NCBI GenBank assembly: GCA_016188005.1
Contig: JACPIQ010000076.1
Coordinates: 1-51,861, forward strand
DNA length: 51,861 nt
Direction of reading: 5' to 3'
From: Candidatus Rokuibacteriota bacterium
GTDB taxonomy: Bacteria > Methylomirabilota > Methylomirabilia > Rokubacteriales > CSP1-6
Both the position numbers and the translations under genes were made by a program. The notes under the pieces are model-generated. The model had not been told where the DNA came from, did not search any database, and worked only from the letters and a program-made list of their open reading frames with translations. This document shows positions 17,118 to 25,488 of the stretch, piece by piece (position 1 is the stretch's first letter; each line of letters starts with the position of its first letter).

Positions 17118-17426
17118 ATGCCGAGACTCGGCGAACTGGCCCAGCTCATCCGCAGCAAGAACGCCGGGCCCTTCCAGCTCACCTTTGACATCATGTTCCA
17201 GGACCGGGCCACGTACGAGCGCGTGCTCGGTTCCGGGGCCCTGACCGTGGAGCTGTTCTCTCGGCTGTACAACACGCGGCCGGCCGACGTCCATTTGATC
17301 CCGTACAGCGCCGGGCTGGCGATCAAGGTGACCATCCCGCGGCCCGTCTTCGAGGGCGACCTCAAGGACACCGATATCTACGGCGGGCAGCAGTACGGCC
17401 CGCTGGTGGATCTGGAGATCCCGTAG
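17118..17426 (+). CDS. DUF4387 family protein (AtuA companion)
   Basis: 102 residues matching DUF4387: LIRSKNAGPFQLTFDIMF, ALTVELFSRLYN, IKVTIPRPVFEGDLKDTDIYG and GPLVDLEIP. The family is small and commonly follows AtuA; no reaction is assigned. It starts 12 nt after atuA and is presumably a small subunit or accessory of the AtuA/HyuAB system. Confidence 0.9.
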   Translation: MPRLGELAQLIRSKNAGPFQLTFDIMFQDRATYERVLGSGALTVELFSRLYNTRPADVHLIPYSAGLAIKVTIPRPVFEGDLKDTDIYGGQQYGPLVDLEIP

Positions 17427-17454
17427 GTGGTGGTGTCCCGCTCGATGCAGTGAG

Positions 17455-17500
17455 CTTCACCCACCGTCCCAGCCAAGGTCACAGGCTGCCTTTGGTGAAG
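17455..17500 (+). promoter_or_regulatory. Nested hairpin before hyuA, possible attenuator
   Basis: CTTCACC (17455-17461) pairs with GGTGAAG (17494-17500), enclosing CAGCC (17470-17474)/GGCTG (17484-17488). The outer stem ends 1 nt before GGGAGGAG, the ribosome site of the HyuA gene. It could modulate hyuA translation or trim the mRNA; there is no T-run. Confidence 0.35.
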
Positions 17501-17516
17501 GGGAGGAGAGGCGCCT

Positions 17517-19634
17517 GTGAGCACCACCTGTGATGGCCCGCCGCGACCGAGCATCGCAGTTGACATCGGCGGCACGTTCACGGATGTGGTACTGCGGCGG
17601 CCGGCGGACGAGGTGACGCGCGCCAAGGTCTTGACGGATGCGCGCCAGCCGGCCGAGGGAGTCATGCGCGGGGTGCGGAAGGCCCTCGCGGAGTCCGGTA
17701 TCGCCCTCGCCGATTGCGACGTGTTCCTTCACGCCACCACTCTCGCGACCAACGCCATCATCGAGCGATCCGGGCCTCGTATCGGCCTGATCACCAATCG
17801 CAACTTCCGGGACACGCTCGAAATGGCTCACGAGGACCGCTACGACATCTACCAGCTGAACCTCAGCGTCGCGCCGCCGCTCATTCCGCGGGAGCTCCGG
17901 CTGGGCGTTCGGGGGCGCATCGACGTCCACGGGACGGCAGTCGAGGACGTCGACGACACCGACATCGAGCAGCGGCTCGCACAGTTGGTGGAAGCGGGTT
18001 GCCGGGGCGTGGGGGTCTGCCTGCTCCACTCCTACGTGAACCCTGCTCACGAGCAGCGCGTTCGAGAGATTGCCGCCGGCCACTATCCCGACCTCGATGT
18101 GACCCTGTCTTCCGACGTGCTCCCGGAGATCCGCGAATACGAGCGGACCGTCGTCGTGGTCGTCAATGCCTATCTGCGGCCGATCGTTCGCTCCTACCTC
18201 GAGGCTCTGGTGGGAGCGCTGCGCGCCGAAGGCTATCAGCAAGACGTCTTCGTCATGTCGTCGGCCGGTGGTGTCGTGCCCGTCGAGGAGGCCGAGCGCT
18301 TCCCGGTCCGCCTCGTCGAGTCCGGGCCGGCCGCCGGGGCCGTGTTCGCGGCCTGCTTCGCAGCGAGCGTCGGGATCTATGCCGGCACGGTCCTCTCGCT
18401 CGACATGGGTGGCACCACGGCGAAGGCGTCCGTGATCAGGGGAGGAACCCCGATCGTCGAACCGGAGCTGGAGGTGGCCCGGCAGGAGCGTTTCAAGCCG
18501 GGCAGCGGCATCCCGATCAAGCTGCCCAGCGTCGACCTGATCGAGATCGGAGCCGGCGGCGGCAGCATCGCCTGGCTCGATTCACTCGGCCTGCTCCGGG
18601 TGGGGCCGCGCAGCGCGGGGTCGCAGCCGGGCCCTGCGTGCTACGGTCTCGAGGGCACGCTGCCGACGGTCACCGATGCCGACCTGATTCTGGGCCACCT
18701 CAGCCCCGACTACTTCCTGGGCGGGAATATGCGGCTGGACGTGAAGGCTGCCGAGCAGTCCATTCGCGAATGGATCTGCCGGCCGCTGGACCTGTCGGTG
18801 CCGGAGGCGGCCGCCGCGATCCGGTCCGTCGTGGACGAGCACATGGCCGCCGCCGCCCGGTTGCACGCCGTCGAGCGCGGTCTCGACCCGGCGGTGATGA
18901 CGCTGGTCGCCTTCGGCGGCGCCGGCCCGGTGCACGCCTGTGAGGTGGCAACGCGTCTCGGGATCGACACCGTGGTGTGCCCCCTGGGGGCGGGCGTGGC
19001 ATCGGCGCTCGGGCTGATGGCGTCACGTCAGATCGGCGAAGTGAGCCGCTCGTGGATCCAACGGCTCGACCGCCTCGACTGGACCGGTCTCAACGCGCTC
19101 CTGGAGGGGATGCGTGGGGCCGCGCTCGCGCGGCTGACCGCGAGCGGCGTCTACTCGCGCGATGTGGTCGTCGAGCGGGTGGTCGACGCCCGGTACGTTG
19201 GCCAGGGCTACGAAGTGACCGTCGATCTCCCGCCCGATCGGCTCACCCCCACGTCCGGCGAGGCGCTCCTGGCCGGCTTCAGGGAGTGCTACGAACGCCG
19301 CTTTGGACGGCAAGTCGGTCTGGCTATTCCGATCGAGGGCGTGACGTGGCGAGTCCGGGTCGCACGGTCTCCGCTCGCCAGCCTCCCGCGCGTCTCGCCA
19401 CGGGCGTTCGGCGAGGACGGCCAGGGCGCGCTGAAGGGGATGCGCGCCTGCCTCTTCGACGCCCGCCACGGGTACGTCGAGACGCCGGTGTACGACCATT
19501 ACCGCACGCGCCCGGGGGACCGGTTGACCGGCCCGGCGATCGTCGAGGAGGAGGAGTGCACCGTGGTGGTCCCACCCGACTTCACGGCGTCTGTGCTGGG
19601 AGACCTGAGCCTGGTGATGAGGAGGCGAGGGTGA
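17517..19634 (+). CDS. hyuA: Hydantoinase A/oxoprolinase subunit (HyuA), second copy
   Basis: 705 residues. ATP motifs: VDIGGTFTDVVL (residues 15-26) and SLDMGGTTAKASV (about 295-307), then GAGGGSIAWL and PGPACYG. It energises ring opening or carboxylation together with HyuB. The GTG start follows GGGGAGGAG at good spacing. The stop overlaps hyuB as GTGA. The flanking AtuA and DUF4387 distinguish this copy from the other two in the window and suggest a different substrate. Confidence 0.93.
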   Translation: MSTTCDGPPRPSIAVDIGGTFTDVVLRRPADEVTRAKVLTDARQPAEGVMRGVRKALAESGIALADCDVFLHATTLATNAIIERSGPRIGLITNRNFRDTLEMAHEDRYDIYQLNLSVAPPLIPRELRLGVRGRIDVHGTAVEDVDDTDIEQRLAQLVEAGCRGVGVCLLHSYVNPAHEQRVREIAAGHYPDLDVTLSSDVLPEIREYERTVVVVVNAYLRPIVRSYLEALVGALRAEGYQQDVFVMSSAGGVVPVEEAERFPVRLVESGPAAGAVFAACFAASVGIYAGTVLSLDMGGTTAKASVIRGGTPIVEPELEVARQERFKPGSGIPIKLPSVDLIEIGAGGGSIAWLDSLGLLRVGPRSAGSQPGPACYGLEGTLPTVTDADLILGHLSPDYFLGGNMRLDVKAAEQSIREWICRPLDLSVPEAAAAIRSVVDEHMAAAARLHAVERGLDPAVMTLVAFGGAGPVHACEVATRLGIDTVVCPLGAGVASALGLMASRQIGEVSRSWIQRLDRLDWTGLNALLEGMRGAALARLTASGVYSRDVVVERVVDARYVGQGYEVTVDLPPDRLTPTSGEALLAGFRECYERRFGRQVGLAIPIEGVTWRVRVARSPLASLPRVSPRAFGEDGQGALKGMRACLFDARHGYVETPVYDHYRTRPGDRLTGPAIVEEEECTVVVPPDFTASVLGDLSLVMRRRG

Positions 19635-21250
19635 TTGTCGAGCGCGGCACGTACGGCTCCCTGGAGACTGCCCTGGCCCGGCTGGGCTCGGTGGTCGACG
19701 AGGCGGCGACGGCGATCAAGCGGACGGCGTTCTCGACGATCGTCCGCGAGAGCAGCGACCTGACCTGCACCCTTTTCGACGCAACCGGCCGGTCTTTGAG
19801 CCAATCGGCGGTCAGCATCCCGGCATTCTGCGGGACGATGCCGCTGACGATGCGCGCCTTTCTGGACCACCTGCCGGCTTCGGCATGGCGGCCCGGCGAC
19901 ATGCTGATCACCAACGATCCGTGGCTGGGGACCGGCCACCTGCCCGACGTCAACATCGCGAGCCCGGTGTTTCGCGGCGGCCACCTGGTGGCGTTCATCT
20001 GCGTCGTCGCCCACATGCCCGACATCGGCGGCCGCGTCTGGGCAGCGGACAGCCCGGAGATCTACCACGAGGGGCTGCGAGTCCCGATCTGCCTCTTGGC
20101 CGAGCAGGGACGCGTGAATCAGGCCGTCGTGGACATCTTGCGCGCCAACGTGCGGCTGCCCGATCAGGTCATCGGCGACCTGAACAGCATGCTCAACGCC
20201 GTGCGGGTGGCCGAGACGCGGTTGACGCAGATCATGGCCGACTTGAACCTCGAGCGTTTCGAACCCATCTCGACGGAGATCGCCCGGCGCTGCGAGCAGG
20301 CCATGCGGGCGGCGCTGCGCCGCCTGCCTGACGGCAGATACGAGGCGAGGCGGGAGGGCGAAGGGATCGGCTCCGAGTTCGTCATCGAGCTGGCGGTGAC
20401 GGTGGCCGGCGATGGCCTCACCCTGGACTTCACCGGGACGTCACCGCAGGTTCCCGCGGCGATCAACTCAACATTCGGCTACACGGCCGCCTACGCGTAT
20501 TACGCGCTGAAGTGCCTGCTCAACCCCGACCTCCCCAACCACGAGGGCGCCTTCGCACCGATCACGCTGGTGGTGCCCGAGGGTTCCATCCTGAACTGCC
20601 GGCATCCCGCGGCGACCAGCTCGAGAGGCCTCGTCGGGCAGTGCGTCGTCGACACGATCAATCAAGCGCTGGCCCCCGCCGTTCCGACCGCTCCCGCCGA
20701 AAGCGGGACACCTCGCCCGATCGCGGTCGTGAGCGGCGAGCAGGACGACGGACGGCGCTTCGTCTCGGTGATCCCGCTCCACAGCGGGATGGGCGCGGGG
20801 CCGAGCTGGGACGGTCTTTCATGCGTCGCCTACCCGACCAACACAAGGAACACGCCCACGGAAATCCTCGAATTGACCGTTCCAGTGCTCATCGCCGCCA
20901 AGGGGTTCGCCGCCGGCTCGGGCGGCGCCGGCACGTTCCGCGGTGGCCTGGGCCAGTACTTCGCCTTCACCTTTCGGGGCCGGGCAGGGCTGCTCTCCAT
21001 CCTCGCGCAGCGGGTCCGGTACCCGGCGCGAGGACTGGACGGCGGTGGGCCTGGCTCCCTCGCCCGGTTCCTGGTGAACGGCGAGCCCGCGAATACCAAC
21101 GGGACCACGCCCCTGGCGCCCGGCGATTTCGTCGAGATGTGGACGGCGGGGGGCGCGGGCTACGGCGACCCGGCCCTTCGGGACCCGGCGGCCGCTGCCG
21201 CCGACGAAGCCCGTGGCTACCGCGTGCCGGCCGGGCAGGCCGATTCGTGA
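19631..21250 (+). CDS. hyuB: Hydantoinase B/oxoprolinase subunit (HyuB), second copy
   Basis: 539 residues, normal for HyuB. Conserved family segments are visible: ITNDPWLGTGHLPDV (about residue 93), VAHMPDIGGRVW, DFTGTSPQVPAAINS, GSGGAGTFRGGLGQ and the closing GGGAGYGDPALRD-type motif. GTG start with GGAGG upstream, inside the hyuA stop (GTGA). It acts as the catalytic partner of HyuA. About 66 nt separate it from the ATPase. Confidence 0.93.
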   Translation: MIVERGTYGSLETALARLGSVVDEAATAIKRTAFSTIVRESSDLTCTLFDATGRSLSQSAVSIPAFCGTMPLTMRAFLDHLPASAWRPGDMLITNDPWLGTGHLPDVNIASPVFRGGHLVAFICVVAHMPDIGGRVWAADSPEIYHEGLRVPICLLAEQGRVNQAVVDILRANVRLPDQVIGDLNSMLNAVRVAETRLTQIMADLNLERFEPISTEIARRCEQAMRAALRRLPDGRYEARREGEGIGSEFVIELAVTVAGDGLTLDFTGTSPQVPAAINSTFGYTAAYAYYALKCLLNPDLPNHEGAFAPITLVVPEGSILNCRHPAATSSRGLVGQCVVDTINQALAPAVPTAPAESGTPRPIAVVSGEQDDGRRFVSVIPLHSGMGAGPSWDGLSCVAYPTNTRNTPTEILELTVPVLIAAKGFAAGSGGAGTFRGGLGQYFAFTFRGRAGLLSILAQRVRYPARGLDGGGPGSLARFLVNGEPANTNGTTPLAPGDFVEMWTAGGAGYGDPALRDPAAAAADEARGYRVPAGQADS

Positions 21251-21316
21251 TGCCGGCTGCTCTGGCCACCGGCCCCGTGGGCGTGGTTGCGGCCTTGCAG
21301 GGGGCTTCGAGCTAGC

Positions 21317-22393
21317 GTGTCGAGCATCGAACTACGGGATGTCACGAAGCTCTACGGGTCTGTCGCGGCGGTCGACGGGCTGTGTCTCGACATGGCGTCC
21401 GGCGAGTGCATGGCGCTGCTCGGGCCCTCCGGCTGCGGCAAGACGACGACGCTGAACCTCATCGCGGGGTTCCTCGATCCCGACGCCGGCTCGATCCTGA
21501 TCGACGGCACATCGGTGGAGCGAGTGCCGGCCCACCAGCGCAACATCGGGATGGTCTTTCAGAACTACGCCCTGTTCCCACACATGTCAGTGGCCGCGAA
21601 TGTGGCCTTCGGGCTGGAGATGCGCGGGGTGGCTCGCGGCGAGACCCGCTCGCGCGTGGCCGAGGCGCTGGAGCTCGTCCATCTCACAGGCATGGAGAAA
21701 CGGTACCCGAAGCAGTTGTCGGGCGGGCAGCAACAACGGGTGGCCCTGGCGCGGGCGCTGGTCATCAGGCCGAGCGTGCTCCTCTTCGACGAACCGCTCA
21801 GCAACCTGGACGCCGGCCTGCGGCAGGAAATGCGCTTCGAGATCCGCGCGATCCAGAAGGCGGTGGGGATCACGACGATCTTCGTGACTCACGATCAGGA
21901 GGAGGCGCTGGTCATCGCCGACCGCCTGGCCGTCGTGAACTTCGGCAAGGTGGAGCAAGTGGGGACCCCTTCCGAAGTCTACGGTTCGCCCCGTACCGTC
22001 TTCGTGGCCCGGTTCCTCGGCCAGGCGAATCTGTTTCGGGGGACGGTTCGGCGGCGAGACGAGGGCGGCGGCGTCGTGGAGACCGCGTCGGGGCTGCGAC
22101 TCGCCGTCGGCCGGCCCTCCGGGAGCGAGACGGGGGATCAGGTCACGGTCGTGGTCAGACCGGAGAGTATCGACGTGACCTCGGAACCGACGCCGGCCCA
22201 GAACTGCTTCCCCGCCACGGTCCGGCAGGTCACCTACCTTGGCGCCACCATCCAGCTCTCGCTCGCCTTCGGCGACATGACGGTCCAGGTGTGGTCCAAG
22301 GCGGAAGGGGCGATCCAGCCGACACCTGGTGAACGGGTCTTCGTCAACTGGCCCGCCGAACGAGCGCTGGTGGTGGAGGACGGTACGAGATGA
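21317..22393 (+). CDS. ABC transporter ATPase (PotA/FbpC-type)
   Basis: 358 residues. Walker A GPSGCGKTT (about residues 38-46), signature LSGGQQQR, Walker B VLLFDEP and the H-loop FVTHD are all present, with a C-terminal TOBE domain (RPESIDV to the end). It powers the two permeases that follow and the binding protein at the head of the operon. GTG is chosen because the frame's upstream ATG overlaps poorly conserved sequence; the ribosome site is weak. The stop overlaps the next start as ATGA. Confidence 0.93.
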   Translation: MSSIELRDVTKLYGSVAAVDGLCLDMASGECMALLGPSGCGKTTTLNLIAGFLDPDAGSILIDGTSVERVPAHQRNIGMVFQNYALFPHMSVAANVAFGLEMRGVARGETRSRVAEALELVHLTGMEKRYPKQLSGGQQQRVALARALVIRPSVLLFDEPLSNLDAGLRQEMRFEIRAIQKAVGITTIFVTHDQEEALVIADRLAVVNFGKVEQVGTPSEVYGSPRTVFVARFLGQANLFRGTVRRRDEGGGVVETASGLRLAVGRPSGSETGDQVTVVVRPESIDVTSEPTPAQNCFPATVRQVTYLGATIQLSLAFGDMTVQVWSKAEGAIQPTPGERVFVNWPAERALVVEDGTR

Positions 22394-23310
22394 GCGGGGG
22401 CGTCACCGTCGGGAGCGTGCTCCATCCGGCTTCGGCGAGACGGAGGCGGCGCCCGCCGCTCGAATACCGGCACTGGGCGCTGGTCGGGCCGGCCCTGTTC
22501 CTGTTCCTGGCCTTGCTCGTCTCGCCGATGCTCAACCTGCTGGCCCAGAGCTTCCTCGAGTTTCGCCCGAACGTCGGCATCATCCCACGTCTCACGGTCG
22601 CCAACTACACGACCTTCCTGACGGATCCCTTCTACCTGGGCGTGCTTGCCCGCACCTTGCGGCTGGCGGTCATCGTCGCGGTGGTGTGCGTTGCGGTGGG
22701 CTACCCGGTGGCGTACCAGCTGGCGCGGACGGAGGGACGCCGGCGGGCGTACCTGACCCTCGTGGTCGCGTCGCCGCTCCTCATCAGCGTCATCGTTCGC
22801 ACCTTTGGCTGGCTCGTGATCCTCGGGCCCAATGGCCTGATCAACGCACTCCTCCAGTGGCTGCACCTGATCGACGAGCCGCAGAGATTGCTCTTCACCG
22901 AAGGAGCGGTCGTCGTGGGGCTCGTGCACGTCTTCCTTCCCTTCATGATCCTCTCGATCACGGCGTCGCTGGAGCGCATCGACCCGAGTCTGGAGCGGGC
23001 GGCGCGCAACCTCGGGGCCAGCCCGCGGCGGGCCTTCTGGCGCATCACCCTGCCGCTCAGTCTGCCCGGTGTGCTGGCCGGCACCGTCATCGTCTTCGCG
23101 CTCAGCACCAGCGCCTTCGTGACCCCGGCCATCCTGGGCGGCTCGCAGATCAAGGTCATGTCGGCGCTGATCTACCAGCAGAACCTGCTGCTCCTGAACT
23201 GGCCCTTCGGCGGGGCCATGTCGGTCATCATCCTGTTGATCACCAGTGGGGTCACCCTGGGCTACACGAGGCTGCTGGAGGGTGGCCGATATCGGGTGGT
23301 GTTCCAGTGA
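22390..23310 (+). CDS. ABC transporter permease (PotB-type)
   Basis: 306 residues with six probable membrane helices, first at about 30-55 (ALVGPALFLFLALLVSPML). The cytoplasmic EAA-type loop is ERAARNLGASPRRAFWRITLP. It starts in an ATGA overlap with the ATPase and ends in a GTGA overlap with the second permease. It forms the heteromeric channel of the operon's importer. Confidence 0.93.
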   Translation: MSGGVTVGSVLHPASARRRRRPPLEYRHWALVGPALFLFLALLVSPMLNLLAQSFLEFRPNVGIIPRLTVANYTTFLTDPFYLGVLARTLRLAVIVAVVCVAVGYPVAYQLARTEGRRRAYLTLVVASPLLISVIVRTFGWLVILGPNGLINALLQWLHLIDEPQRLLFTEGAVVVGLVHVFLPFMILSITASLERIDPSLERAARNLGASPRRAFWRITLPLSLPGVLAGTVIVFALSTSAFVTPAILGGSQIKVMSALIYQQNLLLLNWPFGGAMSVIILLITSGVTLGYTRLLEGGRYRVVFQ

Positions 23311-24155
23311 GATCGGCCGCCCGGGCTCCGGCGGCCGCCGGCCACGGCGGGGGTGGTCGACGGCGCCGGGCGCTGCCTTCCCTTCTCTCGCTGTTCAACG
23401 GGGCAGTCTACGCATTCCTGCTCGCGCCCATTGTCCTCGTCCTGGTAGCCTCGCTGACCTCGGCCGGATACGTCAGCTTCCCCCCCGTGGGTCTCAGCCT
23501 CCGCTGGTACGCGGAGATCGGCCGGCGCCACGAGTTCGTCGATGCGCTGATGGTCAGCCTCACGGTCGCGGCGGCAGTCAGCGTCGTCTCCACGGTCCTC
23601 GGGGTGCTGGCGGCCCTGGGCCTCGTCCGTTACCGATTCCTCGGCCGCGATCTCCTGAACGCCCTGTTCCTCTCGCCGCTCATGCTGCCGGGCATCGTCA
23701 TCGCCGTCGCCGTTCTCCAGTTCTATGCCCGCGCGGGGGTCGCGGCCACGCCGCTCACGCTCGTTCTCGGCCACGTGATCATCACGACGCCCTACACTGT
23801 CCGGCTGGCCGCCGCGAGCCTGGCCGGCTTCGACCGGAGCCTCGAGCGTGCCGCCCGGAACCTTGGGGCCAGCCCGCTGCAGACCTTCCGGCGCATCACC
23901 CTTCCGATCATCGCCCCCGGCGTCATCGCTGGAGCCATGTTCGCCTTCATCGTGTCCTTCGATGACGTGAACGTGGCGCTGTTCCTCTCGAGCCCGCAGA
24001 CGACGACCCTGCCGGTGCTCATGTTCAGCTACAGCAGCCAGGAGACCAGCCCGATCCTGACCTCGGCCAGCGCCGTGCTGATCCTCGTCGTCGCTGCACT
24101 GGTGCTGGTCATTGACCGCCTGATCGGCGTCAGGAACGTGCTGGGCGCGGAATGA
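23307..24155 (+). CDS. ABC transporter permease (PotC-type)
   Basis: 282 residues with six probable helices and an EAA loop ERAARNLGASPLQTFRRITLP. GTG start in the overlap with the previous stop. The first 40 residues are Gly/Arg-rich and probably cytoplasmic. It completes the ATPase-permease-permease set; the cognate binding protein is at 14658. Confidence 0.92.
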   Translation: MRSAARAPAAAGHGGGGRRRRALPSLLSLFNGAVYAFLLAPIVLVLVASLTSAGYVSFPPVGLSLRWYAEIGRRHEFVDALMVSLTVAAAVSVVSTVLGVLAALGLVRYRFLGRDLLNALFLSPLMLPGIVIAVAVLQFYARAGVAATPLTLVLGHVIITTPYTVRLAAASLAGFDRSLERAARNLGASPLQTFRRITLPIIAPGVIAGAMFAFIVSFDDVNVALFLSSPQTTTLPVLMFSYSSQETSPILTSASAVLILVVAALVLVIDRLIGVRNVLGAE

Positions 24156-24249
24156 CCGCATCACTCTCGCACGAGGAAGTGGCCAGCTCGCTTCGCTTGG
24201 AGGACTTGGATGTGCGCACCGCGAGTCAACGCTCCGGGAGGAGGGCTAC

Positions 24250-25122
24250 ATGAAGATCGGCGTCGTGCTGCCGCAGACCGAGATCGGGAACGACCCGGCC
24301 GCCATCAAGGCGTATGCGGAGGCCGTCGAGGAGATGGGCTTCACGCATATCCTGGTCTTCGACCACGTGCTGGGCGTCAATCCAGATCGCCCGGGCGGGT
24401 GGAAGGGGCCCTACACGTATCGCCACGGTTTCCACGAGCCCTTCGTGCTCTTCGGATTCCTGGCCGCCGCCACGCGCCGGGTCGAGCTGGTGACGGGCAT
24501 CATCATCCTGCCGCAGCGGCAGACCGCGCTGGTCGCCAAGCAGGCCGCGGCCGTCGACGTACTCTCGGGGGGGCGGCTGCGGCTCGGGGTTGCCGTCGGC
24601 TGGAACCCGGTCGAGTTCGAGGCGCTCGGCGAGGATTTCTCGACCCGGGGCCGGCGGATCGAGGAGCAGGTCGAGGTGATGCGTGCGCTCTGGACGCGGG
24701 AGCTGGTGACGTTCGCGGGGAAGCGCCATCGGATCTCCGACGCCGGCCTCAACCCGCTCCCGGTGCAGCGACCGATCCCGGTGTGGATGGGCGGCGAGAG
24801 CGAGGTCGTCCGGCAGCGGATGGCCCGTATCGCCGACGGATGGATGCCCCACTTCCGGCCCGGCGCGCCGGCGCAGGCCACCGTCGATCGGCTCCACGGC
24901 ATGATCCGCGACGCCGGCCGCGACCCGAAGGCGTTCGGGATCGAGGGCCGCATGACGCTGCCCCAGATCCCGCCGGCGGACTGGCGCAAGGAGCTGGAGG
25001 GATGGCGCGCGATGCGCGGGATCAGCCACCTCTGCATCCACACCTCCGGGATGGGGCTGGCGACGCCGGCCGATCACGTCGAGACGCTGCGCCGCTTCCG
25101 GGAGACCGTCGGCCTCCCGTAG
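24250..25122 (+). CDS. LLM-class flavin/F420-dependent oxidoreductase
   Basis: 290 residues, luciferase-like TIM barrel: KIGVVLPQTEIG, GFTHILVFDHVLG, VELVTGIIILPQR, GRLRLGVAVGWNPVEF and PIPVWMGGES are typical. Such enzymes use FMNH2 or F420 for oxidation or mono-oxygenation; which cofactor is not clear. GGGAGGAGG precedes the ATG. It lies 94 nt after the permease on the same strand, so it may be the last gene of the supercluster. Its stop abuts a decayed cyclase fragment on the other strand. Confidence 0.9.
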   Translation: MKIGVVLPQTEIGNDPAAIKAYAEAVEEMGFTHILVFDHVLGVNPDRPGGWKGPYTYRHGFHEPFVLFGFLAAATRRVELVTGIIILPQRQTALVAKQAAAVDVLSGGRLRLGVAVGWNPVEFEALGEDFSTRGRRIEEQVEVMRALWTRELVTFAGKRHRISDAGLNPLPVQRPIPVWMGGESEVVRQRMARIADGWMPHFRPGAPAQATVDRLHGMIRDAGRDPKAFGIEGRMTLPQIPPADWRKELEGWRAMRGISHLCIHTSGMGLATPADHVETLRRFRETVGLP

Positions 25123-25135
25123 CGCAGGCGCCCCT

Positions 25136-25300
25136 CGAGCCCTGCACGTCGGCGAAGAGCGCCGTGACCTGCCTGCGCTCGCCCTCCAGCGCATCGTGCG
25201 ACGTGAGGATCTCCTCGGCTGGGTGGCGCGGGGTGTAGCTGCCGCGCGGGTTGCAGACGCGATTCCGCGGCGGGTTGGCGGCGGTGCACGCGGGACAGCC
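25136..25300 (-). pseudogene. Remnant of a class III adenylate cyclase N-terminus
   Basis: Reading the minus strand from 25300, 55 codons give a zinc-ribbon-like start (CPACTAANPPRNRVC) followed by SYTPRHPAEEILTSHDALEG, ERRQVTALFADV and QGS. This matches what I recall of the N-terminal segment of class III adenylate/guanylate cyclases carrying a zinc ribbon (YTPKHLAEKILTS..ALEGERKQVTVLFAD). The similarity stops at 25136, 14 nt from the stop of the flavin oxidoreductase, and no ATG opens it. The remaining cyclase domain is missing, so this is a truncated, dead gene. Confidence 0.75.
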
Positions 25301-25436
25301 GAGCGACAGCCGGCCCCCGCGTCGTCCGCAGACCCTCGTGGCGGGCGGATGCGCGCCGCGGCACCGCTGCGCGGCGCCGCCGCACCCGTCTAATTTCGGC
25401 TTGACATCGCACAGGTGTAGACTTCACAGTCTTCAA

Positions 25437-25450
25437 GATTGTCGACAATC
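25437..25450. promoter_or_regulatory. Perfect 14-bp palindrome, likely GntR operator
   Basis: GATTGTCGACAATC is a perfect palindrome 38 nt before the GntR gene's GTG. FadR-group GntR regulators typically bind palindromes with TNGTnnnACNA, which this fits. It lies near the expected transcription start downstream of TTGACA, so self-repression is likely. Confidence 0.6.
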
Positions 25451-25488
25451 GAGCGTGCCGACGGCCGGAGACCGTCGAGGGGAGACTG

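Larger units (their letters stand above)
25123..25488. other. Intergenic region before the GntR gene
   Basis: Besides the cyclase remnant this gap holds TTGACA at 25401-25406 (a possible -35 without a good -10), the 14-bp palindrome at 25437-25450 and the ribosome site of the GntR gene. The stretch 25301-25390 shows nothing recognisable. Confidence 0.5.

Noticed and set aside
14529-17294. Open frame of 921 codons on the minus strand
   Set aside because: It is antisense to the binding protein, AtuA and DUF4387 genes, which have clear families; the GC-rich code leaves few stops on the opposite strand.
25401-25429. Complete sigma70 promoter for the GntR gene
   Set aside because: TTGACA is perfect but no -10 hexamer lies at 16-18 nt, so only the -35 can be noted.
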